Positions 42,760 to 52,072 of a stretch of DNA of 64,000 nt are shown here, one piece after another. This DNA comes from Burkholderiaceae bacterium (GTDB lineage Bacteria > Pseudomonadota > Gammaproteobacteria > Burkholderiales > Burkholderiaceae_C): positions 1-64,000 of the forward strand of contig JAIRVR010000012.1 in assembly GCA_031253795.1 (NCBI GenBank), written 5' to 3'. Both the position numbers and the translations under genes were made by a program. Below the pieces are notes generated by a model. It was not told where the DNA came from. It did no database searches and saw nothing but the letters and a program-made list of their open reading frames with translations. The stretch's first letter is position 1. Every line of letters begins with the position of its first letter.

Positions 42760-44757
42760 ATGGCCGCCTCCTCCAAGACAAACTACTGGTTCAGCGCCAT
42801 CCTCTTGCTGGCCATACTCGGCATTTACCTGCCCAGCCTGAGCAACGGACTGCTGTTCGACGATATGCGGCTGACGGATGGCACGATATTCGGCATCTAC
42901 GGAAATCCGCTGGACTTGCGGCAGCGCACGCTGTCCTTTGGCAGTTTCGTCTGGATAGAGCAGCTGTTCGGCCCCGGCTGGTGGAAGCAGCGGGTCTTCA
43001 ATATCGTGCTGCATGTGGGATCCGTGGCGGCGGTCTATGCCTTGTTCAAGGCATTGCTGACCCATACCCGTTTTCCTCAGGACATGGAAGAGCAGGCGCA
43101 TTTCGCCGCTTCGCGCCAGGCGGCCCTGCACCTGGGATTGATTCTGTTCGCGCTCAATCCCGTTGCCGTCTATGCCGTCGCCTATCTGGTGCAGCGCTCC
43201 ATCGTCATGGCCACACTGTTCGCCGTGCTGGCCTGCTGGGCCTTCGTGCGCGGCCTGCAGACGGGCCGGCCGGCCTGGCACGTGGGTGCCCTGGTCTGCT
43301 ACGTGCTGGCCATTCTGTCCAAGGAGCACGCCTTTCTGACCGTGGCCATGGCCGTGCCGCTGTATATCTTCGTCAAGCGCCCGGGGCTGAAAGCCAGCCT
43401 GATCATCACCGGTGGCGCCCTGGCCCTGCTGGCCGTGGCCGCAGCCGCCGTCTTCCATATTTTCGGCAGCTTCATAGGCCAGCTCTTCGACGAGCAATCC
43501 CGGGGCTATGCGCAGCAGCTGGAAGCGCTGCGCCCCGGCATTACGGCCCAGATCTATCCGCTGAGCATTCTCAACGAGGCATCCCTGTTCTTTGCCTACG
43601 GCCTGCTGTGGGTCCTGCCCTATGTGGGCTGGATGTCCATCGACCTGCGCCCCGCATTCCCGCTGGGAATGGGATCGCTGATGCATTGGCTGGGAGCCCT
43701 TGGTTATGTGGTCCTGCTGGCCGGTTCGGCCTGGGCCGTGATCAAGCGCCCCGGCGTCATGGGCCTGGTGGCACTGTGCCTTTTGTTTCCCCTGCTCTGG
43801 TATGCCACGGAATTCGCCACCGTCTGGCTGCAGGACCCCATGGTGCTTTACCGCAGCTATCTGTGGGCCGTGGCCATTCCCGGCCTGGTCGCCATTGCGT
43901 TGACCGGCATCCGGCCTCGCACCCTGTATGTCACGGGCATTTTCCTGGGCCTGGTATTCGGTGCCCTGGCATTCGAGCGCGTGCTGTCCCTGCAGGATTC
44001 CGCGACATCCTGGGCGGACGCCGCCGAGAAAATCGACAAAAAGGCCCCCGCCAATGCCGTGGGCCGTGGCCGCCCGTTCCTCAATCTCGGCACCGAGCGG
44101 GTGGACAAGGGCCTGCTCGACCAGGCCCTGCAGGACTTTGCCACGGCCAACGCATTGGGTGATCTGGGCGGCAGCGCACTCTTCAACATGGGCGTGGTAC
44201 TGGCCCAGCAAAAGAAATTCCCCGATGCGCTCAATGCCTTCAATGCCGCGCAGGCCAAGGGCTTCAAGGGCCAGGCACTGCACTACCAGAAGGCGGAAGT
44301 GCTGGCCGCCACAGGGCAATTGCCCCAGGCATTCGACGCCTACACCCTGGCCCTGGCCGAGCCCGGCGACGACAGCCGCAATGCGCAGCAGATGGAGCAG
44401 ACCCTGAGGCTCAAGCGTGCCGAGGTCGCCATCGGAGCCCAGCAATACCAGGCCGCGATCGACGACTTCCAGAACCTGCTCAAGACCTCGCCCGAAGCTC
44501 CGCGCCTGGTCATCGGCCTGGGACTGGCCATGGTCGGCAAGGGCGAGAGTGCCCAGGCCAAGGAAATGCTCATGCCTCTGGTGAACCGCAGCCCCAGCGC
44601 CCCGGCCTTCTATGGGCTGGCCATGGCCTACCACGGCCTGGGCGATCTGCCCCAGGCGCTGAAGTATCTGGATCTGGCCATCCGCCTGGAACCCCAGAAC
44701 CCGCAGTACCGGCAAATACGCAGCCGCATCAGCCCTCCAGCCCCGGCAGCCAGGTAG
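42760..44757 (+). CDS. Polytopic GT-C-like glycosyltransferase with C-terminal TPR repeats (TMTC-like)
   Basis: About 665 residues. Around ten transmembrane helices fill the first 430 residues. The first loop after helix 1 reads SNGLLFDDMRLTDG, an Asp-Asp pair where GT-C enzymes (TMTC, PglL, PMT groups) keep their catalytic acid. The last about 230 residues are TPR repeats (ALFNMGVVLAQQKKFPDALNAF, AFYGLAMAYHGLGDLPQALKYLDLAIRLEPQNPQY). This layout resembles TMTC-type O-glycosyltransferases; the lipid donor and protein acceptor are unknown, and pilin glycosylation is one possibility. An in-frame ATG at 42709 would add 17 residues including a rare AGA codon; both starts have weak Shine-Dalgarno sites. 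TGCTAAACT (42672–42680) is an extended -10-like element. Confidence 0.7.
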   Translation: MAASSKTNYWFSAILLLAILGIYLPSLSNGLLFDDMRLTDGTIFGIYGNPLDLRQRTLSFGSFVWIEQLFGPGWWKQRVFNIVLHVGSVAAVYALFKALLTHTRFPQDMEEQAHFAASRQAALHLGLILFALNPVAVYAVAYLVQRSIVMATLFAVLACWAFVRGLQTGRPAWHVGALVCYVLAILSKEHAFLTVAMAVPLYIFVKRPGLKASLIITGGALALLAVAAAAVFHIFGSFIGQLFDEQSRGYAQQLEALRPGITAQIYPLSILNEASLFFAYGLLWVLPYVGWMSIDLRPAFPLGMGSLMHWLGALGYVVLLAGSAWAVIKRPGVMGLVALCLLFPLLWYATEFATVWLQDPMVLYRSYLWAVAIPGLVAIALTGIRPRTLYVTGIFLGLVFGALAFERVLSLQDSATSWADAAEKIDKKAPANAVGRGRPFLNLGTERVDKGLLDQALQDFATANALGDLGGSALFNMGVVLAQQKKFPDALNAFNAAQAKGFKGQALHYQKAEVLAATGQLPQAFDAYTLALAEPGDDSRNAQQMEQTLRLKRAEVAIGAQQYQAAIDDFQNLLKTSPEAPRLVIGLGLAMVGKGESAQAKEMLMPLVNRSPSAPAFYGLAMAYHGLGDLPQALKYLDLAIRLEPQNPQYRQIRSRISPPAPAAR

Positions 44758-44766
44758 GCCGGCGCC

Positions 44767-46617
44767 ATGGCATTGCGCATCCTCCATGTCGGCAAGTTCT
44801 TCCCTCCGTACCGCGGAGGCATGGAAGTCTTTCTCGCCGACCTGATCCACGAGCAGCGACGCCAGGGCATCGAGGCCCACGCCCTGGTCCATGGCGATCC
44901 CCTGCCCGAAGACCCCCCCTGGCTGGAACGCGTGCCCGTGCAGTTCAACCTGGTCTATGCGCCGATGGCCATGGGCTTTCGCCGCGCCCTGGGCCGTGCC
45001 ATCGAGCGCATACAGCCCGATGTGCTGCATCTGCACCTGCCCAACAATTCGGCCCTGTGGGCGCTCACCCTGCCCATCGCGCGGCGCGTGCCCTGGGTCA
45101 TCCACTGGCACTCCGACGTGGTGGTGTCCAATATCAAGTGGTCGGTGGCCCTGGCCTACATGCTGTACCGGCCGTTCGAGCAGGCCCTGCTGGAACGAAG
45201 CCAGCAGGTATTCGCCACTTCGCCCCCCTACCTCGAAGCCAGCAAGGCCTTGCGCACCTGGCGCGACAAGTGCGAAATCGTGCCCCTGGGCCTGGACCTG
45301 CGGACCATTCCCGAACCCGCCTTGCTGGCGGCCGGGCAGGGCTGGCGGCCCCAGACCCGGCTGAAACTGCTGTCCATCGGACGGCTGACCTATTACAAGG
45401 GCTTTGAAACCCTGATCCGCGCCGTCTCCGCCATGCCTGGCGTGGAACTGCTGATCGTGGGCGACGGCGAGCTGCGTGCGCCGCTGCAGGACCTGATCGC
45501 TGACAGCGCACCGGAGGGCAAGCCACCATCCGTGCGGCTGGCGGGAGCCGTTTCGGACGAGGAAAAGCACGCCTTGCTCGCCGAATGCGACATCTTCTGC
45601 CTGGCCTCGCGCGAACGCACGGAGGCTTTCGGCATCGTCCTGCTCGAGGCCATGCTCCACCAGCGCCCCTGCATCGTGACCGACCTGCCGGGCTCGGGCA
45701 TGCCCTGGGTGGTGGCACATGCACGCTGCGGCCTGCATGTGCCATTCGAGGACATCGATGCCTGGCGCAGTGTCATCGCGCGGCTGCAGCACGACGGCTC
45801 CCTGCGCGAGCGCCTGGGCCAGGCCGGCCCCCGGGCCCTGCAACGCCACTTCGGCATCGGCGCCTGCGAGCGCGCCGTGGCCCGCCACTACCGTGCCATG
45901 GCACCGGGCCTGGTGCCCGAGCGGGCGCCCGCGGCCATCAGGCGCCGGCTGATGGTGGTGATTTCCACGCGCAACCACGAAGCCAGCATTTCCGAGCTGG
46001 TACGCCGCGTGCGCACACTGGTGGATGCCACCGTCGTTGTCGTGGACAACCGCAGCACCGATGCCACCTGCCACCTGGCCGAGAAAAGCGGTGCCCGGGT
46101 CATGCGCCCGCTGCTGGCCATGACCACCTGGGGCAGCCTGCAGACAGGCATACGCCATGCGCTGGCCCAGGGCTATGAATCCGTGCTCACCATCGACGCC
46201 GATGGCCGCTACGAAGCCGAGGAAATCCCGGCCCTGCTTGCGGCACAGGGTTCGGCCGATGTGGTGGTCGGCTACTTCGAGGCCCAGCACAGCCGCGTCA
46301 GGCGCATGGCCTGGCAGTGGTTCCGGTGGGTCACGGGCTTTCCGCTGCGCGACTTCGTCTCGGGTTTCCGCGTCTATAACCGCCATGCCATGCGCGTCGC
46401 GGCCTCGGCCGACGCCACACTGCTCGACTACCAGGACATTGGAACGCTGCTGCTCATGCGCCGTGCACGGCTGCGCATCGCCGAAGCGGCCCTGCCCCTG
46501 CACACGGCCAAGCCCGACCGTTCCAAGATGTTCCAGTCCTGGGCCCATGCGCTGCGCTACGTGGCCGTATCCACTCTGCTGGGTGTGGCCCACCTGCGCG
46601 CGCGAACCGGCGACTAG
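44767..46617 (+). CDS. Two-domain glycosyltransferase: GT4 fused to GT2
   Basis: 616 residues. Residues 1–about 385 are a GT-B GT4 enzyme: ILHVGKFFPPYRGGMEVFLADL at the start and the E-x7-E motif in ERTEAFGIVLLEAMLHQRPCI. Residues about 390–616 are a GT-A GT2 domain: MVVISTRNHEASISELVRRV, VVVDNRSTDATCHLA, and LTIDADGRYEAEEIPALL with the DxD-like Asp pair, and a C-terminal DFVSGFRVYN as in polyprenyl-phosphate sugar transferases. No transmembrane helices. The fusion would let one protein add two sugars, or make a carrier sugar and transfer another. Starts nine bases after the TPR gene. Confidence 0.87.
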   Translation: MALRILHVGKFFPPYRGGMEVFLADLIHEQRRQGIEAHALVHGDPLPEDPPWLERVPVQFNLVYAPMAMGFRRALGRAIERIQPDVLHLHLPNNSALWALTLPIARRVPWVIHWHSDVVVSNIKWSVALAYMLYRPFEQALLERSQQVFATSPPYLEASKALRTWRDKCEIVPLGLDLRTIPEPALLAAGQGWRPQTRLKLLSIGRLTYYKGFETLIRAVSAMPGVELLIVGDGELRAPLQDLIADSAPEGKPPSVRLAGAVSDEEKHALLAECDIFCLASRERTEAFGIVLLEAMLHQRPCIVTDLPGSGMPWVVAHARCGLHVPFEDIDAWRSVIARLQHDGSLRERLGQAGPRALQRHFGIGACERAVARHYRAMAPGLVPERAPAAIRRRLMVVISTRNHEASISELVRRVRTLVDATVVVVDNRSTDATCHLAEKSGARVMRPLLAMTTWGSLQTGIRHALAQGYESVLTIDADGRYEAEEIPALLAAQGSADVVVGYFEAQHSRVRRMAWQWFRWVTGFPLRDFVSGFRVYNRHAMRVAASADATLLDYQDIGTLLLMRRARLRIAEAALPLHTAKPDRSKMFQSWAHALRYVAVSTLLGVAHLRARTGD

Positions 46618-46625
46618 CGGTGTGG

Positions 46626-47741
46626 CTAGGAGGGTGCGTCCGCCAGGCCCAGTTCCTCACGCATGCGCTGCACGAAACGCGCCTGCGTGAATTGCTGGGC
46701 CCGCTCCATGCAGGCCCTCGAGGTGGCAGGCCCGTGCATGGCTTCCATGCCCTCCACGGCGGCCACCACGGATGGCGGCGTGGGCGGATCCGCCACCAGG
46801 ATGCCGGTCTCCCCATGGACCACGGTTTCCAGCAAGCCGCCCTGGGCCACGCCGATGACGGGCTTGCCGGCCGCCATGGCCTCGACGGGCGACATGCCGA
46901 AGTCCTCATCGATCGGCAGGTAGACCACGGCCCGCGCGCCGCCGACCCACATGCGCAGTTGCTCGTCGGTCTGCCAGCCGGTGAACTCGATGTTCGGCGC
47001 GCCGGCCGCCAGGGCCTTCAGGCGCTCGAGTTCGGACCCGCCCGACAGCACCACCAGCCGGTGCTGCGGCATGTGCAAAAACGCGAGAACAATGGTGTCC
47101 ACGCGCTTGTTGGGCACCAGCCGCGCCGTGGACAGGTAATAGCCCTCATCCCCCATGGGCCTGAAATCCCCGGTGGCCACGGGTGGATAGACCACCTTGG
47201 CATCCAGCCCGGTATGGCGCAGCAGGCGCTGGCGCACATTCTCGGAGTTGACGAGGATGCAGTCCATGCGGCCTATGGCCTTTTCATAGCGCCGGCGAAA
47301 CCACCGGACGAACAGCGCGTACAGCGGGCGCAGGGGAGCAGGAAACTGCGCCAGCGTGCTGTCATACAAATCGTAGGCAAAGCGTGGAATCGTGTGGCAG
47401 TAGTACAGGCGCAGGCCGGAGCGCTGCTGGTACACGGCCAGCGGCGCGTAAAAGCCGCTGTAGACCACCTGGCGCGCATGGCGCAGACGCTGGGCACGAA
47501 AGGCGAAGCACCACATGCTTTCGGGAATGCGCGGCAGCATGGACGACCAGCCCCCGCACAGTTCCTGCACCTGCACGGGCGAGTCCTCGAGCAGCGGAGC
47601 CGCCTGGTCATAACAGCGGCTCACCACGGTGTCGAAGCCGGGCAAGGCCTGCGCCAGCGTCAGCGTGACGCGCTCCGCTCCGCCTGCGACCTGCATGAAG
47701 TCATAGAGTAGAAAATGGCTGCCATCGGCACGGTTCGTCAT
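46626..47741 (-). CDS. GT4 glycosyltransferase (mannosyltransferase-like)
   Basis: 371 residues, GT-B fold. YDFMQVAGGAERVTLTLAQALPGFD at the N-terminus, YYCHTIPRFAYDLYD, YLSTARLVPNKRVDTIV, and the nucleotide-sugar motif EDFGMSPVEAMAAGKPVIGVAQGG. WbaZ/WbdC-type mannosyltransferases show this pattern, but the donor is not certain. Terminal gene of the long minus-strand polysaccharide operon; converges on the fusion gene with an eight-base gap and no terminator. Its start overlaps the upstream gene by four bases. Confidence 0.86.
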   Translation of the reverse strand: MTNRADGSHFLLYDFMQVAGGAERVTLTLAQALPGFDTVVSRCYDQAAPLLEDSPVQVQELCGGWSSMLPRIPESMWCFAFRAQRLRHARQVVYSGFYAPLAVYQQRSGLRLYYCHTIPRFAYDLYDSTLAQFPAPLRPLYALFVRWFRRRYEKAIGRMDCILVNSENVRQRLLRHTGLDAKVVYPPVATGDFRPMGDEGYYLSTARLVPNKRVDTIVLAFLHMPQHRLVVLSGGSELERLKALAAGAPNIEFTGWQTDEQLRMWVGGARAVVYLPIDEDFGMSPVEAMAAGKPVIGVAQGGLLETVVHGETGILVADPPTPPSVVAAVEGMEAMHGPATSRACMERAQQFTQARFVQRMREELGLADAPS

Positions 47742-48883
47742 GGCAGCAATCCCTTCAAATGCTCGAGCATGGCCTGTGCACGGACATCCCAGGCATGCTC
47801 ATCCACGAATTGCCGGGCATGGCCGGTCGGCCGCGCACGCGCCTGCTGGCGGGCCTGCTCCATGGCCTGGTAAAAGCCCTGCACGCCATTGCCATAGCAG
47901 GCCAGCGCCCCCATGCCCCCACGCAGGCCGCCGAGGTCGGTGCTGGCCACACCCAGTCCCGCGGCGATGTATTCGTAGAACTTCAGCGGCCGCTCCACAT
48001 AGCGCATGCGGCCATCGGCGTCACGGAAGGGAATCAGCCCCACCTCGTAGCCTGGCAGGATCCTGGCCAGGTCCTGGCGCGACACACTGCCACGCCAGGC
48101 CAGGTTCGGGGGATCGCCGGCCGTGGCCTCGCCCCCCGGACCGTAGATATCGAAGCTCCAGTCCGGCATGCTGCGCGCGGCCGCGACCAGCAAATCCCGG
48201 TCCAGCCATGCCGTCATGCCGCCCACGTAGACCGCACTGCGCGCCCGCCGCTGCGGGGCCGGAGCCTCTGGCGATGGCGACTTCGGCAGCAGTCCGGCAT
48301 CCACCCCATTGGGCATGTACCGCACCGGCGTACGCGCGTTGAGGCCCTGGGCATAGGCCTGCAGCGGGCGTGAAACGGCCCAGATCTCGTCGAAGCCCGG
48401 GCCGCGCAACAAGGCTTCCTGGGCATCCATGACCACGCCATGCAAATCCGCGGCAAACCCGCGCGGCCAGTCGTTGAGGCGGCAGATCCGCAGGCGGGCG
48501 CTGATCCGGTCCTGCACCAGCAGATTCGGTGCCACGTCGGCCAGACACAGGTCATAGCGGGTGCGCAGCAACGGTGCAGGAAGCAGGCAGCCATACCAGC
48601 GCGTCTGCCATGCAAAGCGCAGAAACAGGCGATGTGCGGGAAAGGGCGCCTTGGCCGTCCATTCCACCAGCCCCGGAGCCACGCCGTGCGCCACGCCACC
48701 CCCTGCCCATGCCCGCCGCAGGCGGCCATGGCGCTGGCGCCCCACCATGTCCATGGGCGATGAGAGCGTAGGCACATAGTCCACCTGCCAGCCCGCGCCA
48801 GCCAGTGCCTGGGCCAGGTACTGGGTTCCCACCTTGGTACCGCCGTCGATGAAGGACTGGGTGCCGAGCACGATGGCACGCAT
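47738..48883 (-). CDS. Glycosyltransferase (GT-B fold, GT4-like)
   Basis: 381 residues from the ATG at 48883, which begins one base after the preceding gene's TGA (TGAGATG). GTQSFIDGGTKVGTQYLAQALAGAGW is a typical N-terminal donor-side loop; RYMPNGVDAGLLPK, AVYVGGMTAWLDRDLLVAAARSMP, GLIPFRDADGRMRYVERPLKFYEYIAAGLGV are C-domain blocks. A 17-residue longer frame exists upstream but overlaps the neighbour. Sugar unknown. Confidence 0.83.
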   Translation of the reverse strand: MRAIVLGTQSFIDGGTKVGTQYLAQALAGAGWQVDYVPTLSSPMDMVGRQRHGRLRRAWAGGGVAHGVAPGLVEWTAKAPFPAHRLFLRFAWQTRWYGCLLPAPLLRTRYDLCLADVAPNLLVQDRISARLRICRLNDWPRGFAADLHGVVMDAQEALLRGPGFDEIWAVSRPLQAYAQGLNARTPVRYMPNGVDAGLLPKSPSPEAPAPQRRARSAVYVGGMTAWLDRDLLVAAARSMPDWSFDIYGPGGEATAGDPPNLAWRGSVSRQDLARILPGYEVGLIPFRDADGRMRYVERPLKFYEYIAAGLGVASTDLGGLRGGMGALACYGNGVQGFYQAMEQARQQARARPTGHARQFVDEHAWDVRAQAMLEHLKGLLP

Positions 48884-48884
48884 C

Positions 48885-50042
48885 TCAGCTCCCTGCCGGC
48901 AAAGCGCCGTCGAGCACGGCCTGCACCGCGTCACGCAACCAGCCGCGCGTGGCCACGGCGTTGAAACGCTGGGCGGCCAGACCCGATGCCTGCTTCATGG
49001 CAAAGATCTCCGGGGCGGTCAGTGCATTCAGGCGCCGCGCCAGATCGGCGGGAGCAAAACTGTCGGCCACCACCCCGCAGCCATGGGCCTGGACCAGGGC
49101 CTGCATTTCGGGCGAAGGGCCGATGGCGATGGCCAGGCGCGCCTGCATGAATTCGAAGAACTTGTTGGGCAAGGCGTGAAGATAGTTGAAATTGGTCGGC
49201 TCCAGCAGAAACAGGCCGATGTCGTAGCCATTGGTGCGCGCCGCGATCTCGGCCATGGGCACGGGATCGAGAAAGCGTATGCGCGGCTGCCCCTGGGCCC
49301 TGCGCCGCAGCGACTCCAGGTACCCGTCCTCCTGCGCCACCAGCATGAGGTCGAGCTCGAAACGCGCATCCAGATGCTGCATCAGATCGATCATGGATTC
49401 GATGCGGCGCGATGCAATGGCAGCGCCGTGGTGGACCATGCGGACGCGGTCCTCAGCCACGGGCCCGGCGCAAAGGTTCACGGGCTCGGGGCAGTTGGGA
49501 AGCACGGCCACCGGCAGGCCGTAGCGCGCCGTGTATTCATGCGCAATGCCGTCGCAGACCGTGCTCATGCGCGCCACATGCCTCAGTTCCCGGCGGCAAA
49601 GGCCATCGAAAAATGGCCCCAGCAGCAGGCGCCAGGCAAGGCGGTCCTCGAATTCGCGCGGAGCGTATTCGTGGGCATCCAGCCACACCGGCGCGCCGCC
49701 AGCCAGCCTCAGGGCCGCGGGCAAGGCCATCACATCGTTGGCCAGCACCAGGTCGAAGTCCTGGACTGGCAACTGCCGGGCAGCCTGCATCAAGGCCTGT
49801 ATCTGGGCATGGCGCCAGTAATACCGGCGGTGGCAGCGCAGGGCCAGCAGGGCTGCATTGCCCGCACTCGCCCATCCACCCGTCCGCACCTGGGGTACGG
49901 CGGCAAAGGCATGGGCCCCCTCGGGCCGGGGCCCGAAGCCCAGCACATGGAGCTCGTGCCCGTCCCGCAACGCCTGGATCTGGCGCATCACGCGCGGGTC
50001 GGACACCAGTGGCGACAGCGACAGCAACAGAATGCGCGCCAT
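48885..50042 (-). CDS. Glycosyltransferase (GT-B fold, GT4-like)
   Basis: 385 residues. ILLLSLSPLVSDPRVMRQIQALRDGHELHVLG at the start, WLDAHEYAPREFED (as in fucosyl/rhamnosyl and WbmT-like transferases), VLPNCPEPVN, MVHHGAAIASRRIE and EPTNFNYLHALPNKFFEFMQARLAIAIG. Similar blocks (VYDAHELY, PYQAQDLNTKISSPNKMYEFIAAG) occur in the long transferase at 55887, so the two are distant relatives within one locus. Four bases separate it from the amidotransferase gene. Confidence 0.83.
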   Translation of the reverse strand: MARILLLSLSPLVSDPRVMRQIQALRDGHELHVLGFGPRPEGAHAFAAVPQVRTGGWASAGNAALLALRCHRRYYWRHAQIQALMQAARQLPVQDFDLVLANDVMALPAALRLAGGAPVWLDAHEYAPREFEDRLAWRLLLGPFFDGLCRRELRHVARMSTVCDGIAHEYTARYGLPVAVLPNCPEPVNLCAGPVAEDRVRMVHHGAAIASRRIESMIDLMQHLDARFELDLMLVAQEDGYLESLRRRAQGQPRIRFLDPVPMAEIAARTNGYDIGLFLLEPTNFNYLHALPNKFFEFMQARLAIAIGPSPEMQALVQAHGCGVVADSFAPADLARRLNALTAPEIFAMKQASGLAAQRFNAVATRGWLRDAVQAVLDGALPAGS

Positions 50043-50046
50043 GGCT

Positions 50047-51933
50047 TCAGCCGCCGAACTGCTGCGCGTGCCAGCGCGTGAAGTTGACCCAGCGCCACAC
50101 CTGCCAGCTGAAAGGCCGCTGCCCTGCCACGACCTGGTCGAATGCCTTGAGCACCTCGTCCTGCCGCAAGAACGGCAGGCCCAGGGGATGGCGCAGCCAC
50201 TCGCGCACCTGAGGCGCCATCTGCATCAGCCAATCCCTTTCGGGTGTGGCGAAGCCGATCTTGTCGCGGCGATTCAAGACTTCATCCGGAACCAGTCCCT
50301 TCATGGCTCGCCTGAGCAAATGCTTGGTCTCTCCGTTGGACGCCACCAGATGGTCTTCCGGCAAGGTCAGCAGAAAGTCCGCAAGCGCCGGGGTCAGGAA
50401 CGGGACCCGGCTTTCCACGGAAAACCGCATGGAATTGCGGTCACCGTGGCGCAACAGGCCCGGCAGACCCACGCCGTGCAGTGAACGCGCCAGCTCGGCG
50501 CAAAGGCGCCGGCCCGGCGCCGTCACCACAGGGCGCGGATGCGGAAACCGCAGCGACACGCCATTCTCCTTCAGCACGGCGGCATCCAGCCAGGCAGGCG
50601 CGGCCTGGCCGCCGTTGAGCCTGCGCAGCCATTGGTACACCTCCTCGCCCGTGTACTCGGCCACGGCGGCCTTCAGCCCCTCGACCGCGGAACGGCCGGG
50701 CCAGGTCCCCCAGGACCGCAGGAAGGAAGCTGCATGCCCCCACTGCCCCGCATCCACCAGGCTGCGCACGCGCGGCCCCGGATAGCCCACGTAGCCGCCG
50801 CACAGCTCATCCGCGCCCTGCCCATCCAGCGTGACCACCATGCCATGCTCGCGCGCCAGGCGGAAAACGCGGTATTGCGCATAGATGCTGGTGCTGCCGA
50901 AGGGCTCGCCCTGGGCCGCGATCATGTCGTCCAGGTCAGCCGCCAATTCCTGCGGTGCGATCTCGATCTTGTGCGATGTCGCCCGCGCACGGGCATTCAC
51001 CATATCGACCCACCGCTCTTCCGACACCGCACTGCCCGAGGCGATGAAGCTGAACGTGTGGAGAGGGGCATCGGGCTCCAGATGGCGCATGCAGGCGACG
51101 ATGGCCGACGAATCCAGCCCCCCCGACAGTGCCGCGCCCAGCGGCACATCGCTGCGCAAATGCAGACGCACGCTGTCAAGCAGCAGGCGCCGCAACTCCT
51201 GGGCCGCATCATCCAGGGACAGGGTCTGAACAGGAGCGATCCGCGGCTGCCACCAGGATTTCAAGGCCAGTTCGCCTGCTGCAAGGTCGTAGCTGAAGCT
51301 GTGACCCGGCGGCAAGGCCCGCACATCACGAAAGAAAGTGCTCTCGCCGGTGTCGTAGCTGCCGTGGACAAGATAGTCGTAGGCGACCTGCCAGTCCAAC
51401 TCAGGCCGGCCGCCCCTCAACGCCTGCAGCGCGGGAACCTCCGATGCGAAACACAGGCCCTGCGAGCCCACATGGTAGTAAAGCGGCTTGATGCCAAAGG
51501 CATCACGGGCCCCGTGCAGCCTGCCAGTGCGCCGATCCAGCAGCACAAAGGCGAACATGCCGACCAGGCGCGGCAAAGCCGCCTCGCCCCAGGCTTGCCA
51601 GGCCTGCAGCAGGACCTCGGTGTCGGAATGGGAGCGAAAGTGCAGACCTTCCCGCTCAAGCTCTGCCCTTAGCTCCAGGTAATTGTAGATCTCGCCATTG
51701 AAAACCAGCGTCAGTTCCCCATTGCTGCTATCCATGGGCTGACTGGCTTCATCTGAAAGATCAATTACGCTCAATCGGGTATGGCCCAAGGCTCCAACAA
51801 GCCCGTCTTTGCGCCAGTACGCGAACGCGGACCGATCAGGACCACGCCTGCGCAATCTGCCCAAGGCAGCATTTAGCCGACTTTCAATGGCGACGTGGTC
51901 ATTTAGAGAAGCTATTCCTGCGATTCCACACAT
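50047..51933 (-). CDS. asnB: Asparagine-synthase-like glutamine amidotransferase, copy 1
   Basis: 628 residues. Class II glutaminase with Cys2 (MCGIAGI), GHTRLSVIDLS, FNGEIYNYLELR and SDTEVLLQ, then a synthetase domain with the PPi loop LSGGLDSSA (270–276) and FPSRVPFLT-type active-site blocks (SRVPFLTPALADFL). True AsnB is a housekeeping enzyme, but two copies inside an O-antigen locus more likely amidate uronic acids of the polysaccharide, as proposed for Bordetella wbm genes. GC is high except in the first roughly 90 codons, where composition falls to that of the adjacent island. No Shine-Dalgarno is visible. Confidence 0.88.
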   Translation of the reverse strand: MCGIAGIASLNDHVAIESRLNAALGRLRRRGPDRSAFAYWRKDGLVGALGHTRLSVIDLSDEASQPMDSSNGELTLVFNGEIYNYLELRAELEREGLHFRSHSDTEVLLQAWQAWGEAALPRLVGMFAFVLLDRRTGRLHGARDAFGIKPLYYHVGSQGLCFASEVPALQALRGGRPELDWQVAYDYLVHGSYDTGESTFFRDVRALPPGHSFSYDLAAGELALKSWWQPRIAPVQTLSLDDAAQELRRLLLDSVRLHLRSDVPLGAALSGGLDSSAIVACMRHLEPDAPLHTFSFIASGSAVSEERWVDMVNARARATSHKIEIAPQELAADLDDMIAAQGEPFGSTSIYAQYRVFRLAREHGMVVTLDGQGADELCGGYVGYPGPRVRSLVDAGQWGHAASFLRSWGTWPGRSAVEGLKAAVAEYTGEEVYQWLRRLNGGQAAPAWLDAAVLKENGVSLRFPHPRPVVTAPGRRLCAELARSLHGVGLPGLLRHGDRNSMRFSVESRVPFLTPALADFLLTLPEDHLVASNGETKHLLRRAMKGLVPDEVLNRRDKIGFATPERDWLMQMAPQVREWLRHPLGLPFLRQDEVLKAFDQVVAGQRPFSWQVWRWVNFTRWHAQQFGG

Positions 51934-52072
51934 ATAGTAGGGAAAAAACTTCTACGCACAGAAAGCGGCGAGCCGCACACAAGCTCTGCAAACATGCAGA
52001 ACCGACATCCTGGATACAGCGGCTGAATTTCTGATACCACGTGCCATATCAAGCTTAAAGCGTTGGTTGCCT
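51934..52072. other. Intergenic gap at the GC transition
   Basis: 139 bases between the epimerase stop and the amidotransferase start. No gene, hairpin with T-run or mobile-element end found. It marks the left edge of the low-GC segment. TACTAT touches the start codon and cannot serve as a -10 for the full protein. Confidence 0.4.

Noticed and set aside
42622-46593. 1323-codon open frame on the minus strand
   Set aside because: Runs antisense to two well-supported plus-strand genes (GT-C/TPR and GT4–GT2). Its composition (His/Gly/Gln-rich) is the usual shadow of GC-rich codons and no domain is recognisable.
51934-51939. TACTAT as a -10 for the amidotransferase at 51933
   Set aside because: It touches the start codon, so transcription would begin inside the gene.
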